Assembly (NCBI GenBank): GCA_902519255.1
Contig: CABYIV010000001.1
Span: forward strand, 1 to 64,000
DNA from: an uncultured Pelagibacteraceae bacterium
GTDB taxonomy: Bacteria > Pseudomonadota > Alphaproteobacteria > Pelagibacterales > Pelagibacteraceae
DNA: 64,000 nt
Reading direction: 5' to 3'
The stretch's first letter is position 1, and each line of letters opens with the position of its first letter. Positions 9,426-20,168 of the stretch are shown piece after piece. Under the pieces are notes generated by a model. It saw only the letters and a list, made by a program, of their open reading frames with translations, had not been told where the DNA came from and did not search any database. The position numbers were made by a program, and so were the translations under genes.

Positions 9426-11714
9426 ATGAAAAAAAACAAAATTGAACATTATTCTGATAAAGAAGCTTTAGATTTTCATACTAATGATAAATCAGGCAAA
9501 ATAGAGATCATTTCATCTAAGCCTGTAACTACAAAGAGAGACTTGGCATTAGCTTATTCTCCTGGAGTGGCCGCTCCAGTAAAAGCTATAGCAGTCAATC
9601 CAGAGTTAGCATATGAATATACTACAAAAGGAAATCTTGTAGCTGTGATTAGTAACGGATCAGCAATATTAGGACTAGGAAATTTAGGTGCTATAGCATC
9701 AAAACCAGTAATGGAAGGAAAAGCTGTTCTATTCAAAAGATTTGCAGATATTGACTCGATAGATTTAGAGATAGACACTGAGGATACAAAAGAAATAATT
9801 AATTCAATAAAACATATAGCAAAAAGTTTTGGTGGTATAAATCTTGAAGATATTGCAGCGCCAAACTGTTTTATAATTGAAGAAGAATTAAAAAAAATTC
9901 TAGATATTCCAGTATTTCATGACGATCAACATGGTACAGCAATCATAACAACAGCTGCATTAATTAATGCAGTTGATATTGCAAAAAAAAACTTAAATAA
10001 AATTAAAATAGTTATTAACGGTGCCGGTGCTGCAGCTATGGCATGCGCAAAATTATTTAGAAGCAAAGGTGTTCCAAGAAATAACATCAAAATGTTAGAT
10101 TCAAAAGGTGTAATAAATAAAAATAGAAAAGATATTAATTCTTGGAAAAAAGAATTTGCAGTCGAAACAAAGGATAAAAATTTAGAAGATGCGATGAAAA
10201 ATGCAGATGTATTTTTAGGTTTATCTGCAGCAGATGTTGTAAAAAAAAGTATGGTAAAAAAAATGGCGAAAAATCCAATTATATTTGCCTGTGCGAATCC
10301 AGATCCTGAGATAAAACCAGAAGATATAGAAAAAGTGAGAAATGATGCAATTATAGCAACAGGTAGATCTGATTATCCAAACCAAGTAAATAATTTAATT
10401 GGGTTTCCATACATATTTAGGGGAGCATTAGATGTTAGAGCAAAAACTATTAATGAAGAAATGAAAATTGCAGCAGCTAATGCAATTGCTTCACTTGCAA
10501 GGGAATTTGTGCCTGACGAGGTCGCGGCTGCTATGGGTGGTGAAAGGCCTAATTATGGAAAAGAATATATTATTCCATCTACTTTTGATCCAAGATTGAT
10601 AAGTGTAATTCCAGTAGCAGTAGCAAAGGCTGCTATAAAATCTGGTGTAGCTAGAAAAAAAATAGAAAATTTTGATAAATACTCTGAACAGCTAAAACAA
10701 AGGCTTGATCCATCTGTAACTATTATGCAGGGAATAAATAACCAAATTAAAAAAACAAATAAAAAAGTTGTATTTGCCGATGGTGAAGATGAAAATACTT
10801 TAAAGGCTGCAATAGCATTTAAAAATAGTGGACTAGGCACGCCTATTTTAGTTGCCAAAGAAAAAGTGGTTAAAGAAAAACTAAGAGAGATTGGCTATGG
10901 AGAAAACTTTGATATTGAAATTGTAAACTCGACTTTGAGCGATAAACGAAAAAAATATGTAAATTATCTATTTAAAAAACTTCAAAGAACAGAGGGATTG
11001 CTTGAAAGAGATTGTGATAAGATGGTTAGAAATGACAGAGTTATTTGGGGTTCTTGCATGGTTGCATGTGGTGATGCTGATGCAATGGTTACCGGTAATT
11101 CGAGAAGGTATGGACAATCTCTGGATAAGGTAAAAAAGGTCATTGATGCTAGACCAGGAGAAATTATGTTTGGGTTAAACATGATTGTCAATAAAGGCAA
11201 AACTGTCTTTATCGCAGATACAAGTGTTCATGAGTATCCAACTTCTGCACAATTGTCTGAAATAGCCATTTCTGCGTCTAGAGTCGCAAAATTATTTGGT
11301 TTTGAACCAAAAGTCGCTTTTCTTTCACACTCAACATTCGGCCAACCAATTACTGCAAGAACTAGACATATAAGAGATGCAGTAGAAATTTTAAGAAATA
11401 AAAAAGTTAATTTTAAGTTTGATGGAGATATGCAGCCTGATGTAGCTTTAAGTGATGAGTATAAGGACCTTTATCCATTCTCTGAGATTGTGGGTAATGC
11501 AAATATATTAATTATGCCCGGACAACACAGCGCTGCCATAACATATAAAATAATGAAAACTTTAGGTGGTGCCAAAGTTATTGGGCCATTGTTAATTGGT
11601 TTGGGGCAAGCAATTGAAATTGCTCCTTTAAGGTCGTCGACTTCTGACATATTAAATTTAGCTTCTGTTGCAGCTTATTCGGCAGGTGTAATTAATTATA
11701 AAAAACCAAATTAG
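9426..11714 (+). CDS. maeB: NADP-dependent malic enzyme with phosphotransacetylase-like C-terminal domain
   Basis: LALAYSPGVAAPV, VFHDDQHGTAI, GAGAAAMAC; C-terminal PTA-like domain. Confidence 0.95.
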   Translation: MKKNKIEHYSDKEALDFHTNDKSGKIEIISSKPVTTKRDLALAYSPGVAAPVKAIAVNPELAYEYTTKGNLVAVISNGSAILGLGNLGAIASKPVMEGKAVLFKRFADIDSIDLEIDTEDTKEIINSIKHIAKSFGGINLEDIAAPNCFIIEEELKKILDIPVFHDDQHGTAIITTAALINAVDIAKKNLNKIKIVINGAGAAAMACAKLFRSKGVPRNNIKMLDSKGVINKNRKDINSWKKEFAVETKDKNLEDAMKNADVFLGLSAADVVKKSMVKKMAKNPIIFACANPDPEIKPEDIEKVRNDAIIATGRSDYPNQVNNLIGFPYIFRGALDVRAKTINEEMKIAAANAIASLAREFVPDEVAAAMGGERPNYGKEYIIPSTFDPRLISVIPVAVAKAAIKSGVARKKIENFDKYSEQLKQRLDPSVTIMQGINNQIKKTNKKVVFADGEDENTLKAAIAFKNSGLGTPILVAKEKVVKEKLREIGYGENFDIEIVNSTLSDKRKKYVNYLFKKLQRTEGLLERDCDKMVRNDRVIWGSCMVACGDADAMVTGNSRRYGQSLDKVKKVIDARPGEIMFGLNMIVNKGKTVFIADTSVHEYPTSAQLSEIAISASRVAKLFGFEPKVAFLSHSTFGQPITARTRHIRDAVEILRNKKVNFKFDGDMQPDVALSDEYKDLYPFSEIVGNANILIMPGQHSAAITYKIMKTLGGAKVIGPLLIGLGQAIEIAPLRSSTSDILNLASVAAYSAGVINYKKPN

Positions 11715-12304
11715 TTTTTTATTACTCTCAAGTCCTCAACTAAAAAAATACTTGTAATTACATCTTCGACATCAAGAACTTTTTTAGCCTCATTTATAAC
11801 TTCAGCTCTTTCATCCTCGTTTTGTGAAATACCATAAACATAAATTATTTTTTTGTATGTATCGATATCATAATTCGCAGACTTTATTTTTTTATTTGTT
11901 ATTAAAGCAGTTCTTAATTGTGAAGTTATCAGTACATCTTTTGCTGTCTGTGTGAAGTTAAACTTCTCTTTAATTTTTAAATCATTTTTTACTGATCTAG
12001 CTCCTTTTATTTCCCATCCTAGTTTTGTAATTTTGAGTTTTTCCTCTATTGTATCTACTTTACCTGTAATAAATATTCTTCCATCTAAAACTTTAGTTTT
12101 AACTTTTAATAAATAACTACTGTCTATTAATATTAATTTTGCCCTTAAATTTTTTTGCATTATTGAGTCATCTATTTGTGTGCCAATAGTTCTGGGATCC
12201 ATGGCAACTGAAACTCCTGTGCCTAAAACTCCGGTAGATGAATATCCAACACATCCTGAAATAAATATGAAAGTCATAATCAATATAATTTTTTTAAATT
12301 TCAT
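11711..12304 (-). CDS. BON-domain lipoprotein (DolP/YraP-like)
   Basis: Lipobox ISGCVGYSS; two BON-like repeats (VLDGRIFITGKVDTIEEK; YDIDTYKKIIYVYGISQNEDE); next to rsmI. Confidence 0.85.
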   Translation of the reverse strand: MKFKKIILIMTFIFISGCVGYSSTGVLGTGVSVAMDPRTIGTQIDDSIMQKNLRAKLILIDSSYLLKVKTKVLDGRIFITGKVDTIEEKLKITKLGWEIKGARSVKNDLKIKEKFNFTQTAKDVLITSQLRTALITNKKIKSANYDIDTYKKIIYVYGISQNEDERAEVINEAKKVLDVEDVITSIFLVEDLRVIKN

Positions 12305-13151
12305 TTTTTTTCTTCAAACAAAAATCGTAAACAATTTTTTTTGATATATTATTCTCCTTGCTAATTTTTGATGTAATATCTTTAATCGACATTTTTTTTA
12401 AAAGTTTAACTATTTTTTTTTTAACTGATTCTTCGATTACTTGTAACCTATTTTGCAAACTTGAATTTTCTGATATAACTACAGTAACCTCACCTTTTTC
12501 TGATATCTTAATATTATTGAGGTTTTTAACCTCATCTCTAATATATTCCTCATGAAATTTTGTCATTTCTCTAGTAATTAAAATATCTCTATCATTAAAA
12601 TATTTTTGGATTTGAGCTGTTACTTTTTTTATTTTTTTTGGTGAGATAAAAAAAACAATTGAATAATTTAAATTGGAAATTTTTTGAAAAAGTTGATCAA
12701 TTTGCAACTTTTTATCTGGCAAAAAACCACAAAAAAAGAAGTTGTTTGAAAACCCACTTATAGAAACAGCCGCTGTGGTAGCAGAGGATCCTGGAACTGG
12801 AAATATATCAATTTTATTCTTGATACATTCATTTATCAAAATTCCACCTGGATCTGAAATTGTTGGAGTACCCGCATCTGAAATGATAGAAATTATTTTA
12901 TTTTCTTTTAATAAATTTAAAACATTTTTTACATTTTTTCTCTCATTGAATTTATGATTAGGTAGTAATTTAGTCTTTATATTAAATTTAGATAATAGTT
13001 TACTTGAAACTCTAGTGTCTTCTGACAGAATAAGATGTGATTTATTTAGAATATCTATGGCCCTAAGAGTCATATCACCTAAATTTCCTATAGGTGTAGA
13101 AACACAATATAGCCCAGGTTTTAAAATATCATTTAATTCAAAATTATACAT
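12294..13151 (-). CDS. rsmI: 16S rRNA 2'-O-methyltransferase RsmI
   Basis: PGLYCVSTPIGNLGDMTLRAIDIL, SEDTRVSSKLL, ISDAGTPTISDPG. Confidence 0.96.
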   Translation of the reverse strand: MYNFELNDILKPGLYCVSTPIGNLGDMTLRAIDILNKSHLILSEDTRVSSKLLSKFNIKTKLLPNHKFNERKNVKNVLNLLKENKIISIISDAGTPTISDPGGILINECIKNKIDIFPVPGSSATTAAVSISGFSNNFFFCGFLPDKKLQIDQLFQKISNLNYSIVFFISPKKIKKVTAQIQKYFNDRDILITREMTKFHEEYIRDEVKNLNNIKISEKGEVTVVISENSSLQNRLQVIEESVKKKIVKLLKKMSIKDITSKISKENNISKKIVYDFCLKKKNEI

Positions 13152-13160
13152 TTAAAGGCA

Positions 13161-14312
13161 ATGAGAAAATTATATATCATATTTTTAAAAGTTTTTCTTA
13201 TAATCGTTTTAACTAATCTTAAAGCAATTTCAGATGAGAAAATTAAAATTGGTTTAATTGTACCTTTGTCTGGTGAATATTCATATATAGGTAAATCAAT
13301 TCTTAAGTCGACAAGAATGGCATTAGATAAAATAAATGATGAAAGAATTACAATAATACCAAAAGATACAAAAGCAAATCCAATAGACACACTTAAAGTT
13401 TCAAATGAGCTATACAATAATGGTATAAAAATAATTATTGGACCAGTATTTAATGAAAGCAATAAGTATTTAGATGAATTAAATGAAATAACATTCTTAT
13501 CTTTTACAAACAAAATTAGAAATAATCCAAAAAATGTAATTTCTGCAGGTGTAAATGCAATATCGCAAATAAATACAATTAAAAAATATTTAAGTGAAAA
13601 TAATTTAAAAAATACAATATTTTTGGTTCCAGAAACAGAGTATAAAAAAGAGATTATAGAAGCTATTGAGAAATCTAATTTAATATTAAAAGAAAAATTT
13701 ATTTATAGCAAAGACCCTACTTTGTTAACAAAACAAATAGAAGATTTAACTAGGTACCAACAAAGAAAACAAAATTTAGAAGACGAAATCAAAAGAATAG
13801 AAAATTCAAATACTTTTAATAAAAAGAAAAAAATTGACGAATTAAAAAAAAAAGATACGCTAGGTTTCATTAATTTTGACTCAGTAATAATTGCTGATTT
13901 TAGTGAAAGTCTGAAAAGTGTTGCCACATCGTTGTTGTACACCGATGTATCTTCAGAAAGAATAAAATATATTACATTAAATCAATGGTTTGATGAGAGT
14001 CTTTTAAAGGAAACTTCATTGCATCCAATTTATTTCCCATCAATAAATAAAGATAATTTTGAATTATTTCAAAGAGAATACATTCAAAACTTCAAAAATA
14101 CACCAAATCAAATTGCTTTTTTAAGTTATGATCTAATAGGGTTGGTATATTACTTGTTAATAAATAATGATTTAAAGACTAATGAAAATTTATTTATTAA
14201 GAAAAACAAATTTAAAGGAAAGATAGGCATCTTTGAAATAAACAATAAAACAATCACTCATCAATTAAACTTTTATGAAATACAAGATAAAAATTTTAAA
14301 AAAATTTTTTAA
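13161..14312 (+). CDS. Periplasmic-binding-fold protein, LpoA/LppC-like penicillin-binding protein activator
   Basis: Signal peptide; KIGLIVPLSGEYSYIGKSILKSTRMALD; divergent from rsmI as in the alpha/gamma rsmI-lpoA arrangement. Confidence 0.75.
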   Translation: MRKLYIIFLKVFLIIVLTNLKAISDEKIKIGLIVPLSGEYSYIGKSILKSTRMALDKINDERITIIPKDTKANPIDTLKVSNELYNNGIKIIIGPVFNESNKYLDELNEITFLSFTNKIRNNPKNVISAGVNAISQINTIKKYLSENNLKNTIFLVPETEYKKEIIEAIEKSNLILKEKFIYSKDPTLLTKQIEDLTRYQQRKQNLEDEIKRIENSNTFNKKKKIDELKKKDTLGFINFDSVIIADFSESLKSVATSLLYTDVSSERIKYITLNQWFDESLLKETSLHPIYFPSINKDNFELFQREYIQNFKNTPNQIAFLSYDLIGLVYYLLINNDLKTNENLFIKKNKFKGKIGIFEINNKTITHQLNFYEIQDKNFKKIF

Positions 14313-14898
14313 TTTTTTTAAAAGCTTTGGCTCGGTGGTCATTTTTAAATTTTAACTTTTGGCTCATTTGACCAAATGTTAATCTTTTATTAGCAGGAAT
14401 AAAAATTGGATCATAACCAAAACCTTTATTTCCAATTTTCTTTTTAGAGATTACACCATTGACAACTCCTAAAGACTGAATTGGTTTTTTTTTTAATCCA
14501 TAAATAGTCAATGCACAAATAAATCTTGCTTTAACTTTTTTTGACTGCCAGTTTTTATCTACCTTCGATAGCTTTTGATATACTTTCGATATTGCCAAAT
14601 TAAAATCACCTTTTTTTCCACCCCATCTTGCTGAGTAAATACCTGGTTGATTATTTAGCAAATCAATTTCAAGACCAGAATCATCTGCAATGCAAATTTT
14701 TTTTGTTTTTTTTGAAAAATGCTTCGCTTTGATTAATGAATTTTTTAGAAAAGTATCCCCATTTTCTCTAGGGCTTTTGAGATTATAGTCTCTTGGTGAG
14801 GTAATAATATAGTATTTGGGCAGTAAATCTTTTATTTCTTTTATTTTTCCTTCATTATTTGACCCTACGACTATTTCTTTATTTTTTTTTTTTAACAT
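14296..14898 (-). CDS. rdgB: XTP/dITP diphosphatase
   Basis: VVGSNNEGKIKEI, ADDSGLEIDLLNNQPGIYSARWGG, GFGYDPIF. Confidence 0.96.
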   Translation of the reverse strand: MLKKKNKEIVVGSNNEGKIKEIKDLLPKYYIITSPRDYNLKSPRENGDTFLKNSLIKAKHFSKKTKKICIADDSGLEIDLLNNQPGIYSARWGGKKGDFNLAISKVYQKLSKVDKNWQSKKVKARFICALTIYGLKKKPIQSLGVVNGVISKKKIGNKGFGYDPIFIPANKRLTFGQMSQKLKFKNDHRAKAFKKIKKFF

Positions 14899-14931
14899 CT
14901 AGAATTTTATAAATTTCTTACCATATAGTGT

Positions 14932-15573
14932 TTGATGGAAAAAGAAGAAACACAAAATATAAAAGATCAAAATTTAAAAGATGAAAATTCTGAGCCAAAT
15001 GCAGATAAAGAGGCTCTAGAAGAGACGAAAAAAACTGAGGAAGAGGAACAACTTTCACTCGAAGATGAAATAGCAAGTCTTAAAGATAAAGTTGCTAGAA
15101 CATTTGCTGAGATGGAAAATCAGAGGAGAAGATTTGAGAAAGAGAAAGATGAAGCTTTTGAATATGGTGGATTTTCATTTGCGAGAGAAACTCTTAATCT
15201 TCTAGATAATTTAGAAAGATCAAAACAAACTTTGGAAAGTGATGAAACTATAAAAGATAAAGACACTTTAAAAAAATTGATAGAACATATCGATATTATT
15301 AATAAAGATATGATTTCTATTTTCAGAAAAAATAACATTGAGCCAATTAAGGCAATAAACGAAAAACTGGATCCAAATTTACATCAAGCTATGATGGAAG
15401 TTGAAGATGATACTAAAGATCAAGGAACAATTGTTCAAGAAATTCAAAAAGGGTTTATGATGAAGGATAGGTTGTTAAGACCATCGTTAGTAGCTGTATC
15501 TAAAAAAAAAGTTGAAGAGAAACAAAATAACCAAAAAGACCAGGAAATTGAGGAAAAAGAGGTAAAAAATTAA
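14932..15573 (+). CDS. grpE: Nucleotide exchange factor GrpE
   Basis: RTFAEMENQRRRFEKEKDEAFEYG; LDPNLHQAMMEVE; RLLRPSLVAVSK; upstream of dnaK. Start uncertain (ATG 14932 or 14935). Confidence 0.95.
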   Translation: MMEKEETQNIKDQNLKDENSEPNADKEALEETKKTEEEEQLSLEDEIASLKDKVARTFAEMENQRRRFEKEKDEAFEYGGFSFARETLNLLDNLERSKQTLESDETIKDKDTLKKLIEHIDIINKDMISIFRKNNIEPIKAINEKLDPNLHQAMMEVEDDTKDQGTIVQEIQKGFMMKDRLLRPSLVAVSKKKVEEKQNNQKDQEIEEKEVKN

Positions 15574-15634
15574 TTATTTATTATGGTTGTAGTTGTAAAA
15601 TTAGCACTTATATGAGGATTGATTAGGTTAAATT

Positions 15635-17557
15635 ATGAGTAAAGTTATAGGAATAGATTTAGGAACAACAAATTCTTGTGTTGCAGTTATGGAAGGGGCA
15701 CAAGCAAAAGTATTAGAAAATGCTGAAGGAGCAAGAACTACTCCTTCTGTTGTTGCATTTACAGATGAAGGTGAAAAATTAATAGGTCAACCAGCAAAAA
15801 GACAGGCTGTTACAAATCCTGAAAACACAATATTTGCAGTCAAAAGATTAATTGGAAGAAATTTTGATGATCCAACAGTAAAAAAAGATGTGGAGACTGC
15901 ACCTTTTAAAATAGTTAACTCTGATAAGGGTGATGCATGGATAGAAGCAAAAGGCCAAAAATATTCGCCATCACAAATTTCAGCTTTCACGCTTCAAAAA
16001 ATGAAAGAGACAGCAGAAAAGTATTTAGGTTCTGAGGTGAAGCAAGCCGTTATTACTGTTCCAGCATATTTTAATGATGCTCAGAGACAAGCTACTAAAG
16101 ATGCAGGTAAAATAGCTGGTCTTGAAGTTTTAAGAATTATAAATGAACCTACAGCAGCATCACTTGCTTATGGTTTAGACAAGAAGGCAAATAAAAAAAT
16201 AGCAGTCTATGATTTAGGAGGAGGAACATTCGATGTTTCAATTCTTGAATTAGGTGATGGTGTATTTGAAGTTAAGTCAACCAATGGTGATACATTTTTA
16301 GGTGGAGAAGATTTTGATAATGCAATAGTTGAATACTTACTTTCAGAATTCAAAAAAGAAAATGGTATTGATTTAAAATCAGATAAATTAGCTTTACAAA
16401 GATTAAAAGAAGCTGCAGAAAAAGCAAAAATAGAACTTTCATCAGCGACCCAAACAGAAATAAATTTGCCGTTTATTACAGCTGACAAAACTGGACCTAA
16501 ACATATTAACTTGAAAATGACTAGAGCCAAACTCGAAGCGTTAGTAGAAGATTTAATTTCAAGAACAATACCACCATGTAAAACAGCATTAAAAGACGCA
16601 GGATTGTCTGCGAGTGAAGTGGATGAAATTGTATTAGTTGGTGGTATGACTAGAATGCCAAAGGTCATAGAAGAAGTTAAAAATTTCTTTGGGAAAGATC
16701 CTAACAAATCTGTGAACCCAGATGAAGTTGTTGCAATGGGTGCTGCGATTCAAGCAGGGGTATTACAAGGTGATGTAAAAGATGTATTGCTTCTAGATGT
16801 AACTCCTTTATCTTTAGGGATAGAAACTTTAGGTGGTGTATCTACGAAATTAATAGATAAAAATACGACAATACCAACCAAAAAAAGCCAGGTATTTTCC
16901 ACTGCCGAGGATAATCAACCAGCAGTATCAATTAGAGTTCTTCAGGGTGAGAGAGAGATGGCTTCAGATAATAAAGTATTAGGAAACTTTGAATTAGTTG
17001 GAATAGCTCCTGCGCCAAGAGGAGTTCCACAAATTGAAGTGACATTTGATATAGATGCAAATGGTATTGTCAATGTCTCAGCCAAAGACAAAGGTACTGG
17101 TAAAGAACAAAAAATTCAAATTCAAGCATCTGGAGGATTAAGTGACGAAGAAATTAATCAAATGGTAAAAGATGCTGAGTCAAATAAAGAGGAAGATAAA
17201 AAGAAAAGAGAAGCTGTTGATGCAAGAAATCAAGCAGATACATTAATTCATTCAACTGAAAAAAACTTAAAAGAACATGGAAGCAAAGTTTCTGATGCAG
17301 ATAAAAAAGCTATTGAGGACGCATCAGCAAACTTGAGAAATGCACTAAAAGGAACAGATGTTGAGGAAATTAAGAAAAAGACACAAGATTTAGTTCAGGC
17401 ATCTATGAAATTAGGTGAGGCAATCTATAAATCACAAAAAGGTGCAAAACCTGAAGATGCTCCAAAAGACGCGAAGAAAGAAGATACGAAAGACGATAAC
17501 GTTGTTGATGCAGATTTTGAAGAAGTAAAAGACGAGAATAAAGAAAAAAGCGCCTAA
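15635..17557 (+). CDS. dnaK: Chaperone DnaK
   Basis: [42 protein letters not shown]. Confidence 0.99.
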   Translation: MSKVIGIDLGTTNSCVAVMEGAQAKVLENAEGARTTPSVVAFTDEGEKLIGQPAKRQAVTNPENTIFAVKRLIGRNFDDPTVKKDVETAPFKIVNSDKGDAWIEAKGQKYSPSQISAFTLQKMKETAEKYLGSEVKQAVITVPAYFNDAQRQATKDAGKIAGLEVLRIINEPTAASLAYGLDKKANKKIAVYDLGGGTFDVSILELGDGVFEVKSTNGDTFLGGEDFDNAIVEYLLSEFKKENGIDLKSDKLALQRLKEAAEKAKIELSSATQTEINLPFITADKTGPKHINLKMTRAKLEALVEDLISRTIPPCKTALKDAGLSASEVDEIVLVGGMTRMPKVIEEVKNFFGKDPNKSVNPDEVVAMGAAIQAGVLQGDVKDVLLLDVTPLSLGIETLGGVSTKLIDKNTTIPTKKSQVFSTAEDNQPAVSIRVLQGEREMASDNKVLGNFELVGIAPAPRGVPQIEVTFDIDANGIVNVSAKDKGTGKEQKIQIQASGGLSDEEINQMVKDAESNKEEDKKKREAVDARNQADTLIHSTEKNLKEHGSKVSDADKKAIEDASANLRNALKGTDVEEIKKKTQDLVQASMKLGEAIYKSQKGAKPEDAPKDAKKEDTKDDNVVDADFEEVKDENKEKSA

Positions 17558-17585
17558 CAAAACAACTGTTTGTCTATAACATGTT

Positions 17586-18710
17586 ATGGCAAAAAGAGAC
17601 TATTACGAAGTTTTAGGTGTAAATAAAAGTGCTTCTGCAGACCAAATAAAATCAGCTTATAGAAAACTCGCAGTTAAATTTCATCCTGATAAAAATAAGG
17701 GTGACAAAGGTGCTGAGGAAAAATTTAAAGAAGCATCAGAAGCTTATCATGTACTATCTAATTCTGAAAGAAAGCAAAACTACGATAATTTTGGTCATGC
17801 TGCTTTTGAGAATGGAGGAGGCGGAAGAGGAGGATTTGGAAATTTCGATTTTTCAAATCATTTTTCTGATATTTTTGAAGACTTTTTTGGTGAGGGTTTT
17901 GGTGGAGGTCGTAGATCTAGAAGGTCAAATAACAGAGGCTCAGACTTGAGATATGATTTATCTATATCTTTGGAGGAAGCCTTTTCTGGAAAAAAACAAG
18001 ATATTAAATTCTCCACATCTGAAAAATGTGATACTTGTAATGGCTCAGGTTCAAAACCTGGGCATCAAGCTGGAGCATGTTCAATGTGTGGTGGTCATGG
18101 TCAAGTAAGATCAAGCCAAGGCTTTTTTACAGTCCAACAGACATGTCCTCAATGTGCTGGTGCTGGTGAAGAAATTACTCATCCTTGTACAAACTGCAAT
18201 GGTCAAGGAAAAAAACAGGCATCAAAAAGATTATCAGTTACTATTCCAAAAGGTGTGGATGATGGAACTAGAATAAGACTATCAGGAAAAGGTGAGGCTG
18301 GTTCGAGAGGCGGTAGTAGTGGTGACTTATATTTATTTATTAATGTTCATTCTCATGATCTATTTAAAAGATCGGATGAAAACTTATTTTTTGAATGTCC
18401 AGTTTCTATTGCAGATGCTGCTCTTGGAACATCAATTGAAATTCCAACAATTGATGGAGGAAAAGCTAAAATTAAAATTCCAGCAGGAACTCAAAGTGGT
18501 AAACAATTTAGATTAAGAGGAAAAGGTATGCCTTACATGAGAGGAAGTGATTTTGGAGACCTTTATGTACAAGTAAATACTGAAGTTCCAATATCACTAA
18601 ATAAAGAACAGAAAGAATTATTAGAAAAATTTAGAGAAATTGAAAATGAAAAATCTAACCCAAGTATTAAAAAATTCTTTCAAAAAGCCAAAAGTTTTTG
18701 GAAAAACTAG
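17586..18710 (+). CDS. dnaJ: Chaperone DnaJ
   Basis: J-domain with [11 protein letters not shown]-type zinc repeats. Confidence 0.99.
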   Translation: MAKRDYYEVLGVNKSASADQIKSAYRKLAVKFHPDKNKGDKGAEEKFKEASEAYHVLSNSERKQNYDNFGHAAFENGGGGRGGFGNFDFSNHFSDIFEDFFGEGFGGGRRSRRSNNRGSDLRYDLSISLEEAFSGKKQDIKFSTSEKCDTCNGSGSKPGHQAGACSMCGGHGQVRSSQGFFTVQQTCPQCAGAGEEITHPCTNCNGQGKKQASKRLSVTIPKGVDDGTRIRLSGKGEAGSRGGSSGDLYLFINVHSHDLFKRSDENLFFECPVSIADAALGTSIEIPTIDGGKAKIKIPAGTQSGKQFRLRGKGMPYMRGSDFGDLYVQVNTEVPISLNKEQKELLEKFREIENEKSNPSIKKFFQKAKSFWKN

Positions 18711-18737
18711 CCAATAGTGCTAATCTAAATCTTTGTA

Positions 18738-19514
18738 ATGAGTAAAATTAATTTAGCCATAACAGGATGTATGGGGAGGATGGGTCAACAGCTCATTAAA
18801 TCCGCTAATAAAGATAGGACTATTAAGTTAGTTGCGCTTACAGAAAATAGGATAATAAATAAAAAGATTAATGGAATTAAACCTGAATTAAATACTGATA
18901 AAGCTTTAAGTAAAGCAAATGTCATAATAGATTTTACTATACCAAAATGTACATTCGAAGTTTTAAAAATAGCTACAAAACTAAAAAAAAAAGTTGTTAT
19001 TGGAACAACAGGCTTTACAAAAAAAGAGGAGGATTTAATTAAGAAGTTTTCTAAAAAAATCCCAATTTTAAAAGCTGGAAACATGAGCATTGGAATTAAT
19101 TTACTTATGTACTTAACCGAGATTACATCGGCATCCCTTGGCAATAATTATCTAAGTAAAGTTTTTGAAGTACATCACAAGCATAAAAAAGATCATCCTT
19201 CTGGAACAGCTTTAATGCTTGGAAAAGGCATAGCTATTGGGAAAAATAAAGACTTTTATAAATTAATGGGTAAAAAATTTTTAAATAAAAAAAAGTTTCC
19301 TTACGGAAAAAAAATTAACTTTAATTCAATTAGAAAAGGCGAAATCATAGGCGAACACGAAGTTACTTTTTCAAGCGGAAAAGAAATTTTAACACTAAAT
19401 CATGAAGCTTTCGATAGAGCTTTGTATTCAGATGGAGCAATAACTGCTGCAAAATGGTTAATAAATAAAAGGCCAGGACTTTATTCAATGAGAAATCTTC
19501 TGAACTTTAAATAA
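18738..19514 (+). CDS. dapB: 4-hydroxy-tetrahydrodipicolinate reductase
   Basis: ITGCMGRMGQQLI; EVHHKHKKDHPSGTA. Confidence 0.96.
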   Translation: MSKINLAITGCMGRMGQQLIKSANKDRTIKLVALTENRIINKKINGIKPELNTDKALSKANVIIDFTIPKCTFEVLKIATKLKKKVVIGTTGFTKKEEDLIKKFSKKIPILKAGNMSIGINLLMYLTEITSASLGNNYLSKVFEVHHKHKKDHPSGTALMLGKGIAIGKNKDFYKLMGKKFLNKKKFPYGKKINFNSIRKGEIIGEHEVTFSSGKEILTLNHEAFDRALYSDGAITAAKWLINKRPGLYSMRNLLNFK

Positions 19515-20167
19515 TGAATGAAGAAGAAAGAGCCAAAATAGTTCTAAAAATACTCAATAAAACCTATCCAACAACACCTATACCATTAAAACATAGAAAT
19601 ATATTCACACTATTAATATCTGTTTTACTTTCTGCTCAATGTACAGATGTGAATGTTAATAATGTTACAAAGAATATTTACCCAAAATACAATAAACCTG
19701 AACATTTTGTTAAGCTTGGAAGAAAAAAAATAGAAAAGTTAATAAGAAGTATTGGAATTTTTAGAATTAAAGCTAAAAGTGTTTACAATCTTTCAAAAAC
19801 TTTAGTAGAAAAATATAACGGTAAAGTACCTAAGACTTTTGAACAATTAGAAGAGTTACCTGGAGTTGGACACAAAACAGCAAGTGTCGTTATGTCTCAA
19901 GGTTTTGGTTACCCTGCGTTTCCAATTGATACACATATACATAGACTTGCACAAAGATGGGGTTTATCAAATGGAAATAATGTAATCCAAACAGAAAAAG
20001 ACCTGAAACGGTTATTCCCAAAAAAAAATTGGAATAAATTGCATCTTCAAATAATTTATTACGGAAGAGAATATTGTAAAGCAAGAGAATGTTACGGTAT
20101 TACTTGTAAAATTTGTACTTCTTGTTATCCTAAAAGAAAAAAACCAATTAAAACCAAGAAAGCATAA
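19514..20167 (+). CDS. nth: Endonuclease III
   Basis: LLSAQCTDVNVN; ELPGVGHKTASVV; CKARECYGITCKICTSC Fe-S motif. Confidence 0.97.
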   Translation: MNEEERAKIVLKILNKTYPTTPIPLKHRNIFTLLISVLLSAQCTDVNVNNVTKNIYPKYNKPEHFVKLGRKKIEKLIRSIGIFRIKAKSVYNLSKTLVEKYNGKVPKTFEQLEELPGVGHKTASVVMSQGFGYPAFPIDTHIHRLAQRWGLSNGNNVIQTEKDLKRLFPKKNWNKLHLQIIYYGREYCKARECYGITCKICTSCYPKRKKPIKTKKA

Positions 20168-20168
20168 T

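Noticed and set aside
15601-15608. TTAGCACT just upstream of dnaK, like half of a CIRCE element (a matching AGTGCTAA occurs after dnaJ)
   Set aside because: The inverted second half is missing at the required 9-nt spacing, the other copy is about 3 kb away, and no hrcA is next to grpE; most likely chance.
16207-16707. 166-aa antisense ORF inside dnaK, and similar antisense ORFs in maeB, rho, mnmE, leuS and ftsK
   Set aside because: They lie opposite strongly conserved genes and have no recognisable motifs; expected by-products of codon usage.
17701-17949. Out-of-frame same-strand ORFs inside dnaJ (also 18292-18516)
   Set aside because: Compositional artefacts within the conserved dnaJ frame.
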